A stretch of 35,788 nucleotides of DNA from NCBI GenBank assembly GCA_012838445.1, contig DUPF01000020.1, positions 1-35,788 on the forward strand, given 5' to 3'. A program made the translations under genes and the position numbers. Shown here piece by piece: positions 1 through 7,818 of this stretch. The DNA is from Intrasporangiaceae bacterium. GTDB taxonomy: Bacteria; Actinomycetota; Actinomycetes; Actinomycetales; Dermatophilaceae. Under the pieces are notes generated by a model, which worked only from the letters and a program-made list of their open reading frames with translations, was not told where the DNA came from and ran no database searches. The stretch's first letter is position 1. Every line of letters starts with the position of its first letter.

Positions 1-1605
1 GAGGCGGTCCGGGTCGGCGAGCAGTGGCGCACCGCGGACTCGCTCGAGTCGACGGACGCCGCGCTCGTGCGGGCCGAGGCCCACCTCGGTGGCCATGACC
101 TGGACGCCTGCGCAGCCGACCTGGACGCCATCGCGGCCACCGACCAACTCCTGCTGTCCCGCCGGCTGCACGAGCTGCACCTGCGGGCCCGGCTCACCGA
201 GCGCCGCAACCGGCCGGCGGAGTTCACGGCGGCAGCCCAGGCTGCGAGTGAACTCGTCGCCTCGGCCCAGGGCGCGATCCGCAGCCTCGAGGTGCGGGCG
301 GCACTCGCCGAACATGCCGGCCCCCTCGCCCGTCGCGACCTGGCCCGAGCCCTGGAACGCGGTGAGGCCGCCGACGTCTTCGCGACGATCGAGCGCTGGC
401 GCGCCGCCTCCCGGCGGGCCCTGGTGCCGGTCGCTGCACACGACCCGACCACCGACGACCTCGTCGCCGAATTGCGTTGGTTGCGAGCCGGACTCGCCCC
501 CGACCCGACGGACCAGCCGGCCCGGCAGGAGCGGATCACCGACCTGGAGCGGGCCATCGCCGCAGCCCAGTGGCAGCAGTCGGCGACGGCACCGGCCCAC
601 CCCGACCGGATCGTCGACCTCGATCGCCTCCGCGACCGATTGGCACCGGGGACGGTCTATGTCGCGTTCACCGAGACGGCCGACACCTCCTATGCGCTCC
701 TCGTCTGCGCCGAGTCGGAGCGGCTCGTCCCGATCGCACCCACCGCCGAGGTCAGTGCCGCCGTCGCCCGACTCCGCCGCGACCTCCGCGGCGCCGCGCA
801 TGCCGCCGCGAACCCACGGTTGCGGGATGTGCTCGCCGAGGCCGTCACCGGATCCGCCCGGATGCTCGATACCGTACTGCTGGCCCCGCTGCGGCCCTGG
901 CTCACCGACCACGACCGGCTGGTCCTCGCCCCGAGCGCACTCCTGCATGCCGTGCCGTGGGCGGCCCTGCCGGGCATCGAGCACCGCCCGGTCACCGTGG
1001 CCAGCTCCGCCACCTCCTGGGCCCGCGCCGGAGCGGACCGGACGCCGGTGACGGAGGTCGGGATCGTCACCGGTCCGGCGGTTGGCAACGCCGGGGTCGA
1101 GGCGGACCAGGTCGGCTCCATCTGGTCGGCGGTGGGACGCCCCGTGCGTACGGGGCCGGGTCCGGCCACCGCGGCGGAGGCGGTCGCGGTCCTCGCGGGG
1201 ACCGATCTGGTCCACGTCGCCGCCCACGGCGAGCACGCCGAGCACAACCCGTTGTTCTCCTCACTGAGCATGGCCGACGGACCCCTGTTCGCCCATGAAC
1301 TGAGCGCGATCCGGGCCCGGCACGTCGTGCTGTCCGCCTGCGATGTCGGCCGTTCCCGGGTCCGCACCGGTGACGAGACACTCGGTCTGACCGCCGCCCT
1401 GCTCACCCTCGGCGTCCAGAACGTCATCGCCGCGGTGACCCCGGTGCCGCACGAGGTCGCCGCCCAGGCCAGTCGCGCCTATCACGCGGCATTGGCCGAC
1501 GGCCTCGACGCGGCCGCCGCCCTGGCCCGGGCCACCCGGGACACCCCCGGTGCCGAGGTGTGGTGCTCCTTCGGGGGCGAGTTCGCCCCGTCGGCGGAGG
1601 GATAG
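1..1605 (+). CDS. CHAT-domain (caspase-like) protein, 5' end outside window
   Basis: The frame is open from the first base, so the start lies upstream and 534 residues are visible. The first half is Ala/Arg/Leu-rich and helical, compatible with TPR-like repeats. The last 200 or so residues look like a CHAT domain, the caspase/separase-type peptidase fold. The putative catalytic His sits in HVAAHGEH (around residue 409) and the Cys in VLSACDVG (around residue 446). These are followed by the usual alternation of small hydrophobic strands and a conserved ending near WCSFGGEF. CHAT proteins often carry TPR repeats and act as regulated proteases in signalling, cell death or defence. No such role can be shown here, because the partner genes would lie to the left. 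An internal GTG at 67 could be mistaken for the start, but the reading frame continues to the left of it. Confidence 0.82.
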   Translation, partial: EAVRVGEQWRTADSLESTDAALVRAEAHLGGHDLDACAADLDAIAATDQLLLSRRLHELHLRARLTERRNRPAEFTAAAQAASELVASAQGAIRSLEVRAALAEHAGPLARRDLARALERGEAADVFATIERWRAASRRALVPVAAHDPTTDDLVAELRWLRAGLAPDPTDQPARQERITDLERAIAAAQWQQSATAPAHPDRIVDLDRLRDRLAPGTVYVAFTETADTSYALLVCAESERLVPIAPTAEVSAAVARLRRDLRGAAHAAANPRLRDVLAEAVTGSARMLDTVLLAPLRPWLTDHDRLVLAPSALLHAVPWAALPGIEHRPVTVASSATSWARAGADRTPVTEVGIVTGPAVGNAGVEADQVGSIWSAVGRPVRTGPGPATAAEAVAVLAGTDLVHVAAHGEHAEHNPLFSSLSMADGPLFAHELSAIRARHVVLSACDVGRSRVRTGDETLGLTAALLTLGVQNVIAAVTPVPHEVAAQASRAYHAALADGLDAAAALARATRDTPGAEVWCSFGGEFAPSAEG

Positions 1606-1628
1606 CCACCGCACCCCGCCCGGACCGC

Positions 1629-2294
1629 TCAGTCGATCCCCTTGAGCAGCGCGGTCGCGAGCGTCTCCTGCAGCCAGGTGAGGAAGTCGTAGACGAGGAT
1701 GAAGTGCAGCCGCGGGTCGTCCTCGTCCAGGCCCGCAGCGACCCCGTCGAGCGCGGCCGCGTCGTCGTCGGTGCGCAACCCCATCCGCTCACCGAGGACC
1801 ACCCGCACATCGGTCAGTGCGACGAGCAGACACTGCGCGTCGTCGGCAGTGAGCTCCAGGTCGTCCCCGATGCCGAGCAACGCCACCGCCCGCTGCAGGT
1901 TGTCCCACTTGCGCCGGCGCAGCCCCGCCTCGCTGAGCCGGGCGAACTCCGCCGCCGCGTCCGGGTCGGTCCGGTTCGCGATCGGGAACAGCCGCCGCAC
2001 CGCCGGATCCTCCTCGTCGCTGACGTGCCCCGGCCGTTCCCCACGCGAGCCGACCCGCCCGGCACGGTCGCCCGGATCCGGGGCCATGTCCATCCCGAGT
2101 CCGGCGACGATCGCCTCGAACTCGTCGGCCGGCCCGGCCGCGGCACCTGCCCCCTCCGGCGCGCCGATGAGATCAGCCACCTGCGCGAGCAGCCCCGCGA
2201 CCAGGGCGCGTTCGCTGGGGTCCAGGTGTGCCGCATACCGCCGCTCCCGGCGACCCTCGACACTGACCCGACGGGCCCGGAACGCACGCGCCAT
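1629..2294 (-). CDS. DUF2017 family protein
   Basis: This 221-residue protein begins [10 protein letters not shown] and matches the actinobacterial DUF2017 family, which is usually found directly after clpS. Its function is unknown. The chosen ATG at 2294 overlaps the clpS stop codon by one base (TGATG), which indicates translational coupling. A longer frame starting at 2321 would run into clpS and is not preferred. The sequence is mostly helical and charged, with an acidic, Ala/Gly-rich linker around residues 55-110, and has no membrane segment. Its constant pairing with ClpS suggests a role near the ClpAP/ClpCP protease, but that is inference. Confidence 0.85.
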   Translation of the reverse strand: MARAFRARRVSVEGRRERRYAAHLDPSERALVAGLLAQVADLIGAPEGAGAAAGPADEFEAIVAGLGMDMAPDPGDRAGRVGSRGERPGHVSDEEDPAVRRLFPIANRTDPDAAAEFARLSEAGLRRRKWDNLQRAVALLGIGDDLELTADDAQCLLVALTDVRVVLGERMGLRTDDDAAALDGVAAGLDEDDPRLHFILVYDFLTWLQETLATALLKGID

Positions 2295-2584
2295 CAGTCG
2301 TCCTTCTGGAAGGTGGCCCACAGGCCGTATCCCTGGAGCGCCTCGGCGTCGCGCTCCATCTCCTCGCGCGAGCCGTGCGAGACGACCGCCCGGCCCTCGA
2401 CGTGGACCGCCATCATGAGCTTCTCGGACTTCTGTCTGGAGTAGCCGAAGTAGGTCTGGAAGACGAAGGTGACATAGCTCATCAGGTTGACCGGGTCGTT
2501 CCAGACGAGCGTGATCCAGGGGACGTCGGGCTCGATGTCGGCATCGGCCGCGACGACCTCCTCCAGATCCGGGGCGAGCGTCAC
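2294..2584 (-). CDS. clpS: ATP-dependent Clp protease adaptor ClpS
   Basis: This 96-residue protein is the N-end-rule adaptor that delivers substrates with bulky N-terminal residues to the Clp ATPase. Diagnostic segments are [20 protein letters not shown], which carries the Asn-Asp pair of the N-degron pocket, then [17 protein letters not shown] and GLWATF. The length is normal for the family. A GTG start at 2584 is forced by an in-frame TAG just upstream, and a GGAGG-like site lies about 14 bases before it. The gene begins 9 bases after the end of hmgA on the same strand and is coupled to the DUF2017 gene by a TGATG overlap, so readthrough from hmgA is possible. Confidence 0.96.
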   Translation of the reverse strand: MTLAPDLEEVVAADADIEPDVPWITLVWNDPVNLMSYVTFVFQTYFGYSRQKSEKLMMAVHVEGRAVVSHGSREEMERDAEALQGYGLWATFQKDD

Positions 2585-2593
2585 GGCCCTAGG

Positions 2594-3853
2594 CTAGCCC
2601 TCCTCGACCTCCGGCCAGCCGCGGGACCAGGAGGCGGCGTAGATGCCGTCGTCGACGGCCCGGCCGGCCTCACCGAGTTCGAGCGGGCGGAAGGTGTCGA
2701 CCATGACGGCCAGTTCGTCGAAGCGCTCCACCCCGACGGAGTTCTCGTATGCGCCGGGCTGGGGGCCGTGGGAATGCCCACCGGGGTGCAACGAGATCGA
2801 GCCCTTCCCGATGCCGGATCCCTTGCGCGCCTCGTAGTCGCCGTCGACGTAGAACATGACCTCGTCGGAGTCGACGTTGGAGTGGTAGTAGGGCACCGGG
2901 ATCGCGAGCGGGTGGTAGTCGACCTTGCGGGGCACGAAGTTGCAGATGACGAAGTTGAAGCCCTCGAACACCTGGTGCGCCGGTGGCGGCTGATGCACCC
3001 GACCGGTGATCGGCTCGTAGTCCGAGACGTTGAAGACGTACGGGTAGAGGCACCCGTCCCAACCGACGACGTCGAGCGGGTGGAACGGCATCGTGTGGAT
3101 CGTGCCGGCGATCCCGCCCGGGCCGGTGCCGCGGTGCTTGATGTAGACGTTCGTCGGCTCGTCCGGCTCGGCGCCGACGTCCTCGGCGAGCAGCGGTCCG
3201 ACCGGCAGGCGCAGGTCCCGCTCGCAGTACGGACTGTGCTCGAGGAACTGCCCGTAGCGGGACAGGTAGCGCTTCGGCGGGGCGATGTGGCTGTTGGCCT
3301 CGACGACGTAGAGCCGCAGCGGCTCCTTGCGGGACCGCTTCGGCAGCCACCGGTGGGTCGTCGCCCGCGGGATGATGACGTAGTCGCCCTCACCGACCTC
3401 GAGGGACCCGAAGACGGTCTCCACCCGACCCGAGCCGCGCTCGACGTAGACGCACTCGTCACCGATCGCGTTGCGATACCAGGGGCTGTCCGCGCCGGGC
3501 ACGACGTAGAGGATCCGCACATCCCCGTTGCCCATGACCAGCCGCCGGCCGGTCACCGCATCGGTGCTGCGAATGTCCTTGTCGCTGAACAGGTCGTGCA
3601 ACTTCAGGTGTCGCGGCAGCAGCGGCTGGTTCGGCACGGTCGTCATATCCCCGACGGCCCACTCCCGCGCCCCGCTGATCGTCGACGGGATGTAGCGGTG
3701 GTAGAGCAGCGAGGAGTCCGAACCGAACCCCTCCTCCCCCATGAGTTCCTCGTAGAACAGGTCCCCCTGGCGTGGGGTGCGGCCCTTGGCCGGCACCCGG
3801 TGCTGGGTGTGTCGTTTGGGCGGGATGCTGCCCATCGCCTGGTAGTGCGCCAC
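2594..3853 (-). CDS. hmgA: Homogentisate 1,2-dioxygenase
   Basis: This 419-residue non-haem iron cupin enzyme opens the ring of homogentisate to maleylacetoacetate in tyrosine and phenylalanine breakdown. The C-terminal half holds the iron site: His in PYYHSNVDSDEV, the following Glu, and His in PGGHSHGPQPGAYE. The N-terminal part has the family signature around YHRYIPSTI and the cupin strands near GDYVIIPRATTHRW. The length is close to that of known homogentisate dioxygenases (about 400-440). The start is a GTG with AAGGA about 9 bases upstream. It is transcribed divergently from the unknown gene and fahA, which handle the later part of the same pathway. Relatives acting on other gentisate-like substrates exist, but the context with fahA and hpd supports this call. 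Confidence 0.95.
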   Translation of the reverse strand: MAHYQAMGSIPPKRHTQHRVPAKGRTPRQGDLFYEELMGEEGFGSDSSLLYHRYIPSTISGAREWAVGDMTTVPNQPLLPRHLKLHDLFSDKDIRSTDAVTGRRLVMGNGDVRILYVVPGADSPWYRNAIGDECVYVERGSGRVETVFGSLEVGEGDYVIIPRATTHRWLPKRSRKEPLRLYVVEANSHIAPPKRYLSRYGQFLEHSPYCERDLRLPVGPLLAEDVGAEPDEPTNVYIKHRGTGPGGIAGTIHTMPFHPLDVVGWDGCLYPYVFNVSDYEPITGRVHQPPPAHQVFEGFNFVICNFVPRKVDYHPLAIPVPYYHSNVDSDEVMFYVDGDYEARKGSGIGKGSISLHPGGHSHGPQPGAYENSVGVERFDELAVMVDTFRPLELGEAGRAVDDGIYAASWSRGWPEVEEG

Positions 3854-3950
3854 GTGCCACGTCCTTGTGGGGTCGAGTCGGCCGGGGATCTCCCGGTCTC
3901 CTCACGACATTATCGCGGTCACTGTGGTGGATCTCACCTATCGTGGAGGT
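3854..3950. promoter_or_regulatory. Divergent promoter region hmgA / pathway gene-fahA
   Basis: These 97 bases separate two divergent catabolic units. On the minus strand a good sigma-70-like promoter for hmgA is visible: GATAAT at 3914-3909 and GTGAGA at 3937-3932, with a 17-base spacer. For the plus strand, TATCGT at 3939-3944 lies 6 bases before the ATG at 3951, which could give a leaderless message. An imperfect palindrome, GGTGGATCTCACC (3927-3939), overlaps both promoters and could be an operator. All of this is read by eye. Confidence 0.45.
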
Positions 3951-4793
3951 ATGCGGTCAACGATGACGGAGTTGTTCACCGGTCTGTTCGATGACGCGTC
4001 GCACTTCCCGCCCGGGAACGCTCCCCTCCCGGAGTCGGTCGAGCGGCATCGAGCCCACCGGAGGGAGTGGTATGCCTCGCTCGTCGGCCCCCTCCTCGTC
4101 CCGGGGGGTGCGGCGCAGGAGTTGATGGACATCGTCGGTGAGGACGCCGACCCGCTGCGGGTCGCGCTCATCATGCGCCCCGGTGACGACGTGACCGAGT
4201 TGATCCGGTCCGTCGCGGCTCTCGACGGGCATCCGGTCGTGCGGGTCGCCGCGGTCGAGCTCGGCTGGCATCCGGGCTGGCAGGACCTCGACCTGAACGG
4301 GCTGCCGATGGTCCTCGAGGTGGGCCGGGACGAGGCGCAGTACGTCGCCCTGAACGACATCCGGCGGGCCCGCCGCGACGGGGTCGACGTCATCGCCAAG
4401 TACCGCACCGGCCCGACGTCCCGGTGGCACTGGCCGGACGAGGCCGAACTCGCCGAGTTCCTCGTCAACGCCGCGGAGCGTTCGCTGCCGTTCAAGCTCA
4501 CCGGCGGTCTGCACCACCTCGTCCGGGGCCGCTACGGCCACTCCCCCGGTGCTGCGGAGGAGGAGAACCACGGCCTGCTCAACGTCATCATCGCCGTGGC
4601 CGCCTCCCTCGGCGCCGCCACCCACGGGGCGGTGCGCACCATGCTCACCGACCGGCGCGGACCGGAGCTGGTCAATGCGGTCGAACAGTTGACCCCGGCC
4701 CAGGTGACTGCTGTGCGGGAGGCGCTGACCGCATACGGCTGCTGCACCGTGACCGACCCGATCGGCGAGTTGCGCACCCTCGGCCTGCTCTGA
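3951..4793 (+). CDS. Unrecognised cytosolic protein in the homogentisate operon
   Basis: This 280-residue protein is not one I can assign to a named enzyme family. It starts a plus-strand unit directly before fahA (46-base gap) and is divergent from hmgA. Notable segments are DDASHFPPGN, a YASLVGPLLVP stretch, VIAKYRTGP, and FKLTGGLHHLVRGRYG, followed by helices. Short hydrophobic strands alternate with helices (RVALIM, VVRVAAVEL, MVLEV, VIAKYRTG, PFKLTGG), which could be a beta/alpha barrel. There is no signal peptide or membrane segment. The ATG at 3951 touches GGAGG (1-base gap); the ATG at 3963 has a 13-base gap, so either start is possible, including a leaderless one. Position suggests a job in tyrosine catabolism, perhaps the missing maleylacetoacetate isomerase step. 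Confidence 0.8.
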   Translation: MRSTMTELFTGLFDDASHFPPGNAPLPESVERHRAHRREWYASLVGPLLVPGGAAQELMDIVGEDADPLRVALIMRPGDDVTELIRSVAALDGHPVVRVAAVELGWHPGWQDLDLNGLPMVLEVGRDEAQYVALNDIRRARRDGVDVIAKYRTGPTSRWHWPDEAELAEFLVNAAERSLPFKLTGGLHHLVRGRYGHSPGAAEEENHGLLNVIIAVAASLGAATHGAVRTMLTDRRGPELVNAVEQLTPAQVTAVREALTAYGCCTVTDPIGELRTLGLL

Positions 4794-4839
4794 ACCGCCT
4801 CTCTCAATCGTCGAATCCTCTTCCAGCCCAAGGAGATCC

Positions 4840-6072
4840 ATGACCTGGCTCAACCTGCCCTCCGATCATCTGTTCGGGATCGAGAACCTGCCCTACGGGG
4901 TGTTCTCGACCGCTGGGACCTCCCCTCGGGTCGGGGTGCGGATCGGGGATGCGGTGCTGGACCTGCCCGCGGTCGCCGAGGCAGCGGGTATGGAGTCGGC
5001 GGCGGTGTGGCGGGCCGGGTCGCTCAACCCGTTCCTCGCCGAGGGCCGCTCCGCGTGGCGCGCGGCGCGGGAGTGGCTCACCGGGATCCTCACCGACGAC
5101 TCCCACCGTGGCGCCGTCGAGCCGCACCTGCACGACGTGGCGGGGGTGACGATGCACCTGCCGATCGAGGTCGCCGACTATGTCGACTTCTACGCCAGCG
5201 AGCACCACGCGACCAACGTCGGACGCATCTTCCGGCCCGACTCCGAGCCGCTCACCCCGAACTGGAAGCACCTGCCGATCGGCTACCACGGCCGCGCCGG
5301 GACGATCGTGCTCTCCGGCACCGACATCGTCCGCCCCAGCGGGCAGCGCAAACCCCCGACCGCCGACGCACCGACGTTCGGACCGTCCGCGCGACTCGAC
5401 ATCGAGGCCGAACTCGGCTTCGTCGTCGGCGGGGCGAGCCGACTCGGCGAGCCGGTCGCCCTGGCCGACACCGACGAGCACCTCTTCGGCGTCGTCATCC
5501 TCAACGACTGGTCCGCCCGCGACATCCAGGCCTGGGAGTACGTCCCCCTCGGACCGTTCCTCGGCAAGTCCTTCGCGACCTCCATCTCCCCCTGGGTCGT
5601 CACGATGGACGCCCTGCGCGCCGCGCGAATCCCGTTGCCCGGTCAGGACCCCGAGCCGTTGGAGTATCTGCGCGGTGGCGAGGGAGAGGACGGGGCGAGC
5701 ACCGCATACGGCCTGGACATCGACTACGAGGTCGAGTGGAACGGCACGGTCGTCGCCCGGCCGAACTATCGGGACATGTACTGGTCCCCGGCCCAGATGC
5801 TCGCCCATCTCACCGTCAACGGCGCCACCGTCCGTCCCGGGGACCTGTTCGCCTCCGGCACGATCTCCGGCCCGGAGAAGGACACCCGCGGCTGCTTCCT
5901 CGAACTGTCCTGGAGCGGGCAGGAGCCGATCACCCTGGCCGACGGGTCGCAGCGGACCTTCCTCGAGGACGGCGACACCGTCGTCATGCGCGCCACCGCC
6001 ACCGGCCCGGACGGAGCACGGATCGGGCTCGGCGAGTGCGTCGGGACGATCCGGCCCGCGCGGCAGGAGTGA
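4840..6072 (+). CDS. fahA: Fumarylacetoacetase
   Basis: This 410-residue enzyme hydrolyses fumarylacetoacetate to fumarate and acetoacetate, the last step of tyrosine catabolism. It has an N-terminal SH3-like part and a C-terminal FAH fold. The metal and catalytic segment is DYVDFYASEHHATNVG, followed by PNWKHLPIGYHGRAG, then the metal-binding acidic residues in LDIEAELGF, and LNDWSARDIQAWEYVPLGPFLGKSF. The length agrees with other fumarylacetoacetases (about 400-430). AAGGAG lies 4 bases before the ATG. The extreme C-terminus (TIRPARQE) has been rebuilt by an insertion: a near-identical copy of the preceding 22 bases recurs at 7750, so the present stop codon may not be the ancestral one. No catalytic residue is affected. 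Confidence 0.96.
   Translation: MTWLNLPSDHLFGIENLPYGVFSTAGTSPRVGVRIGDAVLDLPAVAEAAGMESAAVWRAGSLNPFLAEGRSAWRAAREWLTGILTDDSHRGAVEPHLHDVAGVTMHLPIEVADYVDFYASEHHATNVGRIFRPDSEPLTPNWKHLPIGYHGRAGTIVLSGTDIVRPSGQRKPPTADAPTFGPSARLDIEAELGFVVGGASRLGEPVALADTDEHLFGVVILNDWSARDIQAWEYVPLGPFLGKSFATSISPWVVTMDALRAARIPLPGQDPEPLEYLRGGEGEDGASTAYGLDIDYEVEWNGTVVARPNYRDMYWSPAQMLAHLTVNGATVRPGDLFASGTISGPEKDTRGCFLELSWSGQEPITLADGSQRTFLEDGDTVVMRATATGPDGARIGLGECVGTIRPARQE
6032..6053 (+). repeat. Left copy of 22-bp direct repeat (fahA 3' end)
   Basis: These 22 bases within the end of fahA match 7750-7771 in the same orientation with one mismatch (fifth base G versus A). The shared core includes TGCGTCGGGACGATCCG. The two copies bracket a 1.7-kb foreign-looking segment, as attachment-site cores do when an element integrates into the 3' end of a gene and restores it. 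Confidence 0.75.
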
Positions 6073-6117
6073 GCGACCAGAGTCCACACCAGCCGACCAA
6101 GGGGGCGCCGTGAAGCG

Positions 6118-6204
6118 ATGCTCGAGAGCCTGACCCAAGATCTGAAGGACCTGGAGTCCGACGACACCGGAACGAACAAGACGCTGGCGGTGACTGCGAC
6201 GTGA
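6118..6204 (+). CDS. Possible small acidic peptide coupled to the ABC ATPase
   Basis: A 28-codon frame starts with ATG and ends in a TGA that overlaps the GTG start of the ABC ATPase (GTGA). It begins MLESLTQDLKDLESDD and ends Thr-rich (TLAVTAT). The acidic, Leu-rich first half resembles leader segments of ribosomally made modified peptides, which are often encoded just before their exporter. There is no Cys, so a lanthipeptide core is not evident. A G-rich stretch about 12 bases upstream is only a weak ribosome site. It could equally be chance or the tail of a lost gene. Confidence 0.35.
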   Translation: MLESLTQDLKDLESDDTGTNKTLAVTAT

Positions 6205-7100
6205 ACGAGCACGGCACCTCGGAGAGCGTGGTTGAGTTCGACGATGTCTCGAAGGCCTATGGGCAGGTGAAGGCTTTGAACCGGTTGACGTTGCAGGTTC
6301 GAGCGGGGAGAGTCACCGCGCTGCTGGGTCCGAACGGAGCAGGGAAGACCACGCTGATGGAGATCATGACGGGCATCAGACAGGCCGACAGCGGGCGGGT
6401 CCGGGTCCTGGGGATGGACCCGGCGCGGCACCGCAGGCAGTTGGCTGCTCGACTTGGGGTGCAGGTGCAGGAGTTCAACCTCCAGTCCACCGTACGAGTC
6501 CGCGAGGCCCTCACCTTCTTCGCTTCGCTGTACAACGACCCGGAGAACGTGGACGAGTTGATCGACCGTTTCGGCCTGGTCGCCAAGGCTGATGCGAACT
6601 TCCCCACGCTGTCTGGCGGCTAGAAGCGTCGGCTCGCTATTGCCAAGGCGTTGGTCGGTCGGCCCGAGTTCGTGGTGCTCGACGAGCCGACCTCGGGCCT
6701 GGATCCTCAGGGGCAGCAGTTCCTCCGCCAGGAGACCCGACGGCTGCGCGACGAGGGACGCACCGTCCTGCTCAGCACCCATGATGTCGAAGATGCCGCT
6801 CGCCTCGCTGACGATGTCGTCATCATCGACCACGGTCACGCGGTGGCCTCCGGCAGCCCCCGAGCGCTCGTGCACGAGCACTGCCGGGGTTGGCGCGCCG
6901 TCGTCGAGGGTCCGCCCGACCCGGAATGGGCTCAGAGATCACGGGTGACCCTGGTCGACGATGGCGATCGAACCGTGCTCTACGTCCCGGACGCCGACAC
7001 CGTGCGTGAGATGGTCCCGCAGGTGCGCATCCTCGAGGAGCGCCCGGCGACGCTGCATGACGCGTACTTCATGCTGACCGGCACCACGCTGCGGGCCTGA
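6201..7100 (+). pseudogene. ABC transporter ATP-binding protein, disrupted by an in-frame TAG
   Basis: Read through one stop codon, this is a normal ABC-2 exporter ATPase of about 299 residues. It has Walker A LGPNGAGKTT (around residue 45), a Q-loop near GVQVQEFNLQ, the signature LSGG-stop-KRRLAIAKAL, Walker B FVVLDEPTSGLDPQG and the switch His in LLSTHDVEDA. The stop is TAG at 6621-6623, exactly where the signature Gln (CAG) should be, so one C-to-T change explains it; the frame is intact on both sides. The start is a GTG that overlaps the preceding 28-codon frame. A truncated permease follows after 4 bases. Without suppression the product would lack Walker B and be inactive. A sequencing error is possible, though the permease is also broken. 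Confidence 0.88.
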
Positions 7101-7104
7101 CCGG

Positions 7105-7749
7105 ATGAGGCAGGATATGACTCCCCCGACCCCGACAACCTCCGAGCCCCTCGGTCGAGCGCGCCCCAGCCGAAAAACCGCAGCCAGCGCATGGCGGCAG
7201 GTCGTGGCCGTGGCCCGGTTGGAGCTCACGTCCTATCTGAGGTCGGTGGGTGGCTTCCTCTTCGCCCTCCTCATGCCGACCGCCCTGCTGCTCTTGGCGT
7301 GGTGGGCGTGGTACCCGGAGCAGGCCAGGCACATCGTCGTGCCGGACATGGCCGTGTTGTCGGTGCTGGCCAGCGGCCTGTTCTCGATTGGCGTGGCCAT
7401 CACCGAGCAACGCAAGGACGGCACTCTCAAGACCTATCTGTCCTCGCCGCTGGCTGCTCGCACCTACATCGCGGGTCAGGTCATCGACAGGGTGCTCGTC
7501 ACGGCCGTCGGCAACGTCGTCATGGTGGCTGTGGCCTGGCTCGCCCTGGACCTGCGCCCATCAGGATCGCTCCTCGGGTATGCGGCGATCACGCTACTGA
7601 GCCTGGCCACCATGCTTGCTCTAGGTTTCTTGCTCGCCTCGAGATTCCGTTCGGTCGAGAGCGCGGGAGCGAGTTCGAGTGTGCTCTTCTTCGCCGTCAT
7701 GCTCGGCAGCGTGTCCGTGGCACTGTTCGCCGCGCGGCATCAATGCGCA
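7105..7749 (+). pseudogene. ABC-2 type permease, 3' truncated
   Basis: The recognisable product begins MRQDMTPPTP and has five hydrophobic segments: GFLFALLMPTALLLLAWWAW, MAVLSVLASGLFSIGVAI, VTAVGNVVMVAVAWLAL, YAAITLLSLATMLALGFLL and LFFAVMLGSVSVALFA. The usual sixth helix and C-terminus of ABC-2 exporters are missing. At about 7750 the frame enters the fahA end remnant and then continues open, antisense to the alcohol dehydrogenase, to 8994. That tail is Arg/Gly/Ala-rich and has no membrane character, so it is not a real domain. The gene follows its ATPase partner by 4 bases. Either a deletion or the insertion event itself removed the 3' part. Confidence 0.8.
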
Positions 7750-7805
7750 GCGAATGCGTCGGGACGATCCGCCCGGCGCACCCGGGCGCAGTTTCCGACT
7801 GCTGA
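7750..7805 (+). pseudogene. Displaced 3' end of fahA
   Basis: The first 22 bases copy fahA 6032-6053 with one mismatch. In the fahA frame they read ECVGTIRPA, matching the C-terminus of fahA, then diverge to HPGAVSDC and a stop ending at 7805. This is most simply the original gene end, pushed 1.7 kb downstream by the insertion. It lies 13 bases from the stop of the convergent alcohol dehydrogenase. Confidence 0.65.
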
Positions 7806-7818
7806 GCTCCGGACCTGG

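Larger units (their letters stand above)
6054..7749 (+). mobile_element. Remnant insertion at the fahA 3' end carrying broken ABC exporter genes
   Basis: This segment lies between two copies of the 22-bp fahA end. It looks less GC-rich than its surroundings (for example around 6120-6200 and 6240-6360) and holds a short peptide frame, an ABC ATPase with a nonsense mutation and a permease that stops making sense exactly at the right repeat. Without the insert, fahA would run into the remnant at 7750-7805 and face the convergent alcohol dehydrogenase with a 13-base gap, a natural arrangement. No integrase or transposase is present, so the mobilising element is unknown and may have been deleted. 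Confidence 0.6.
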
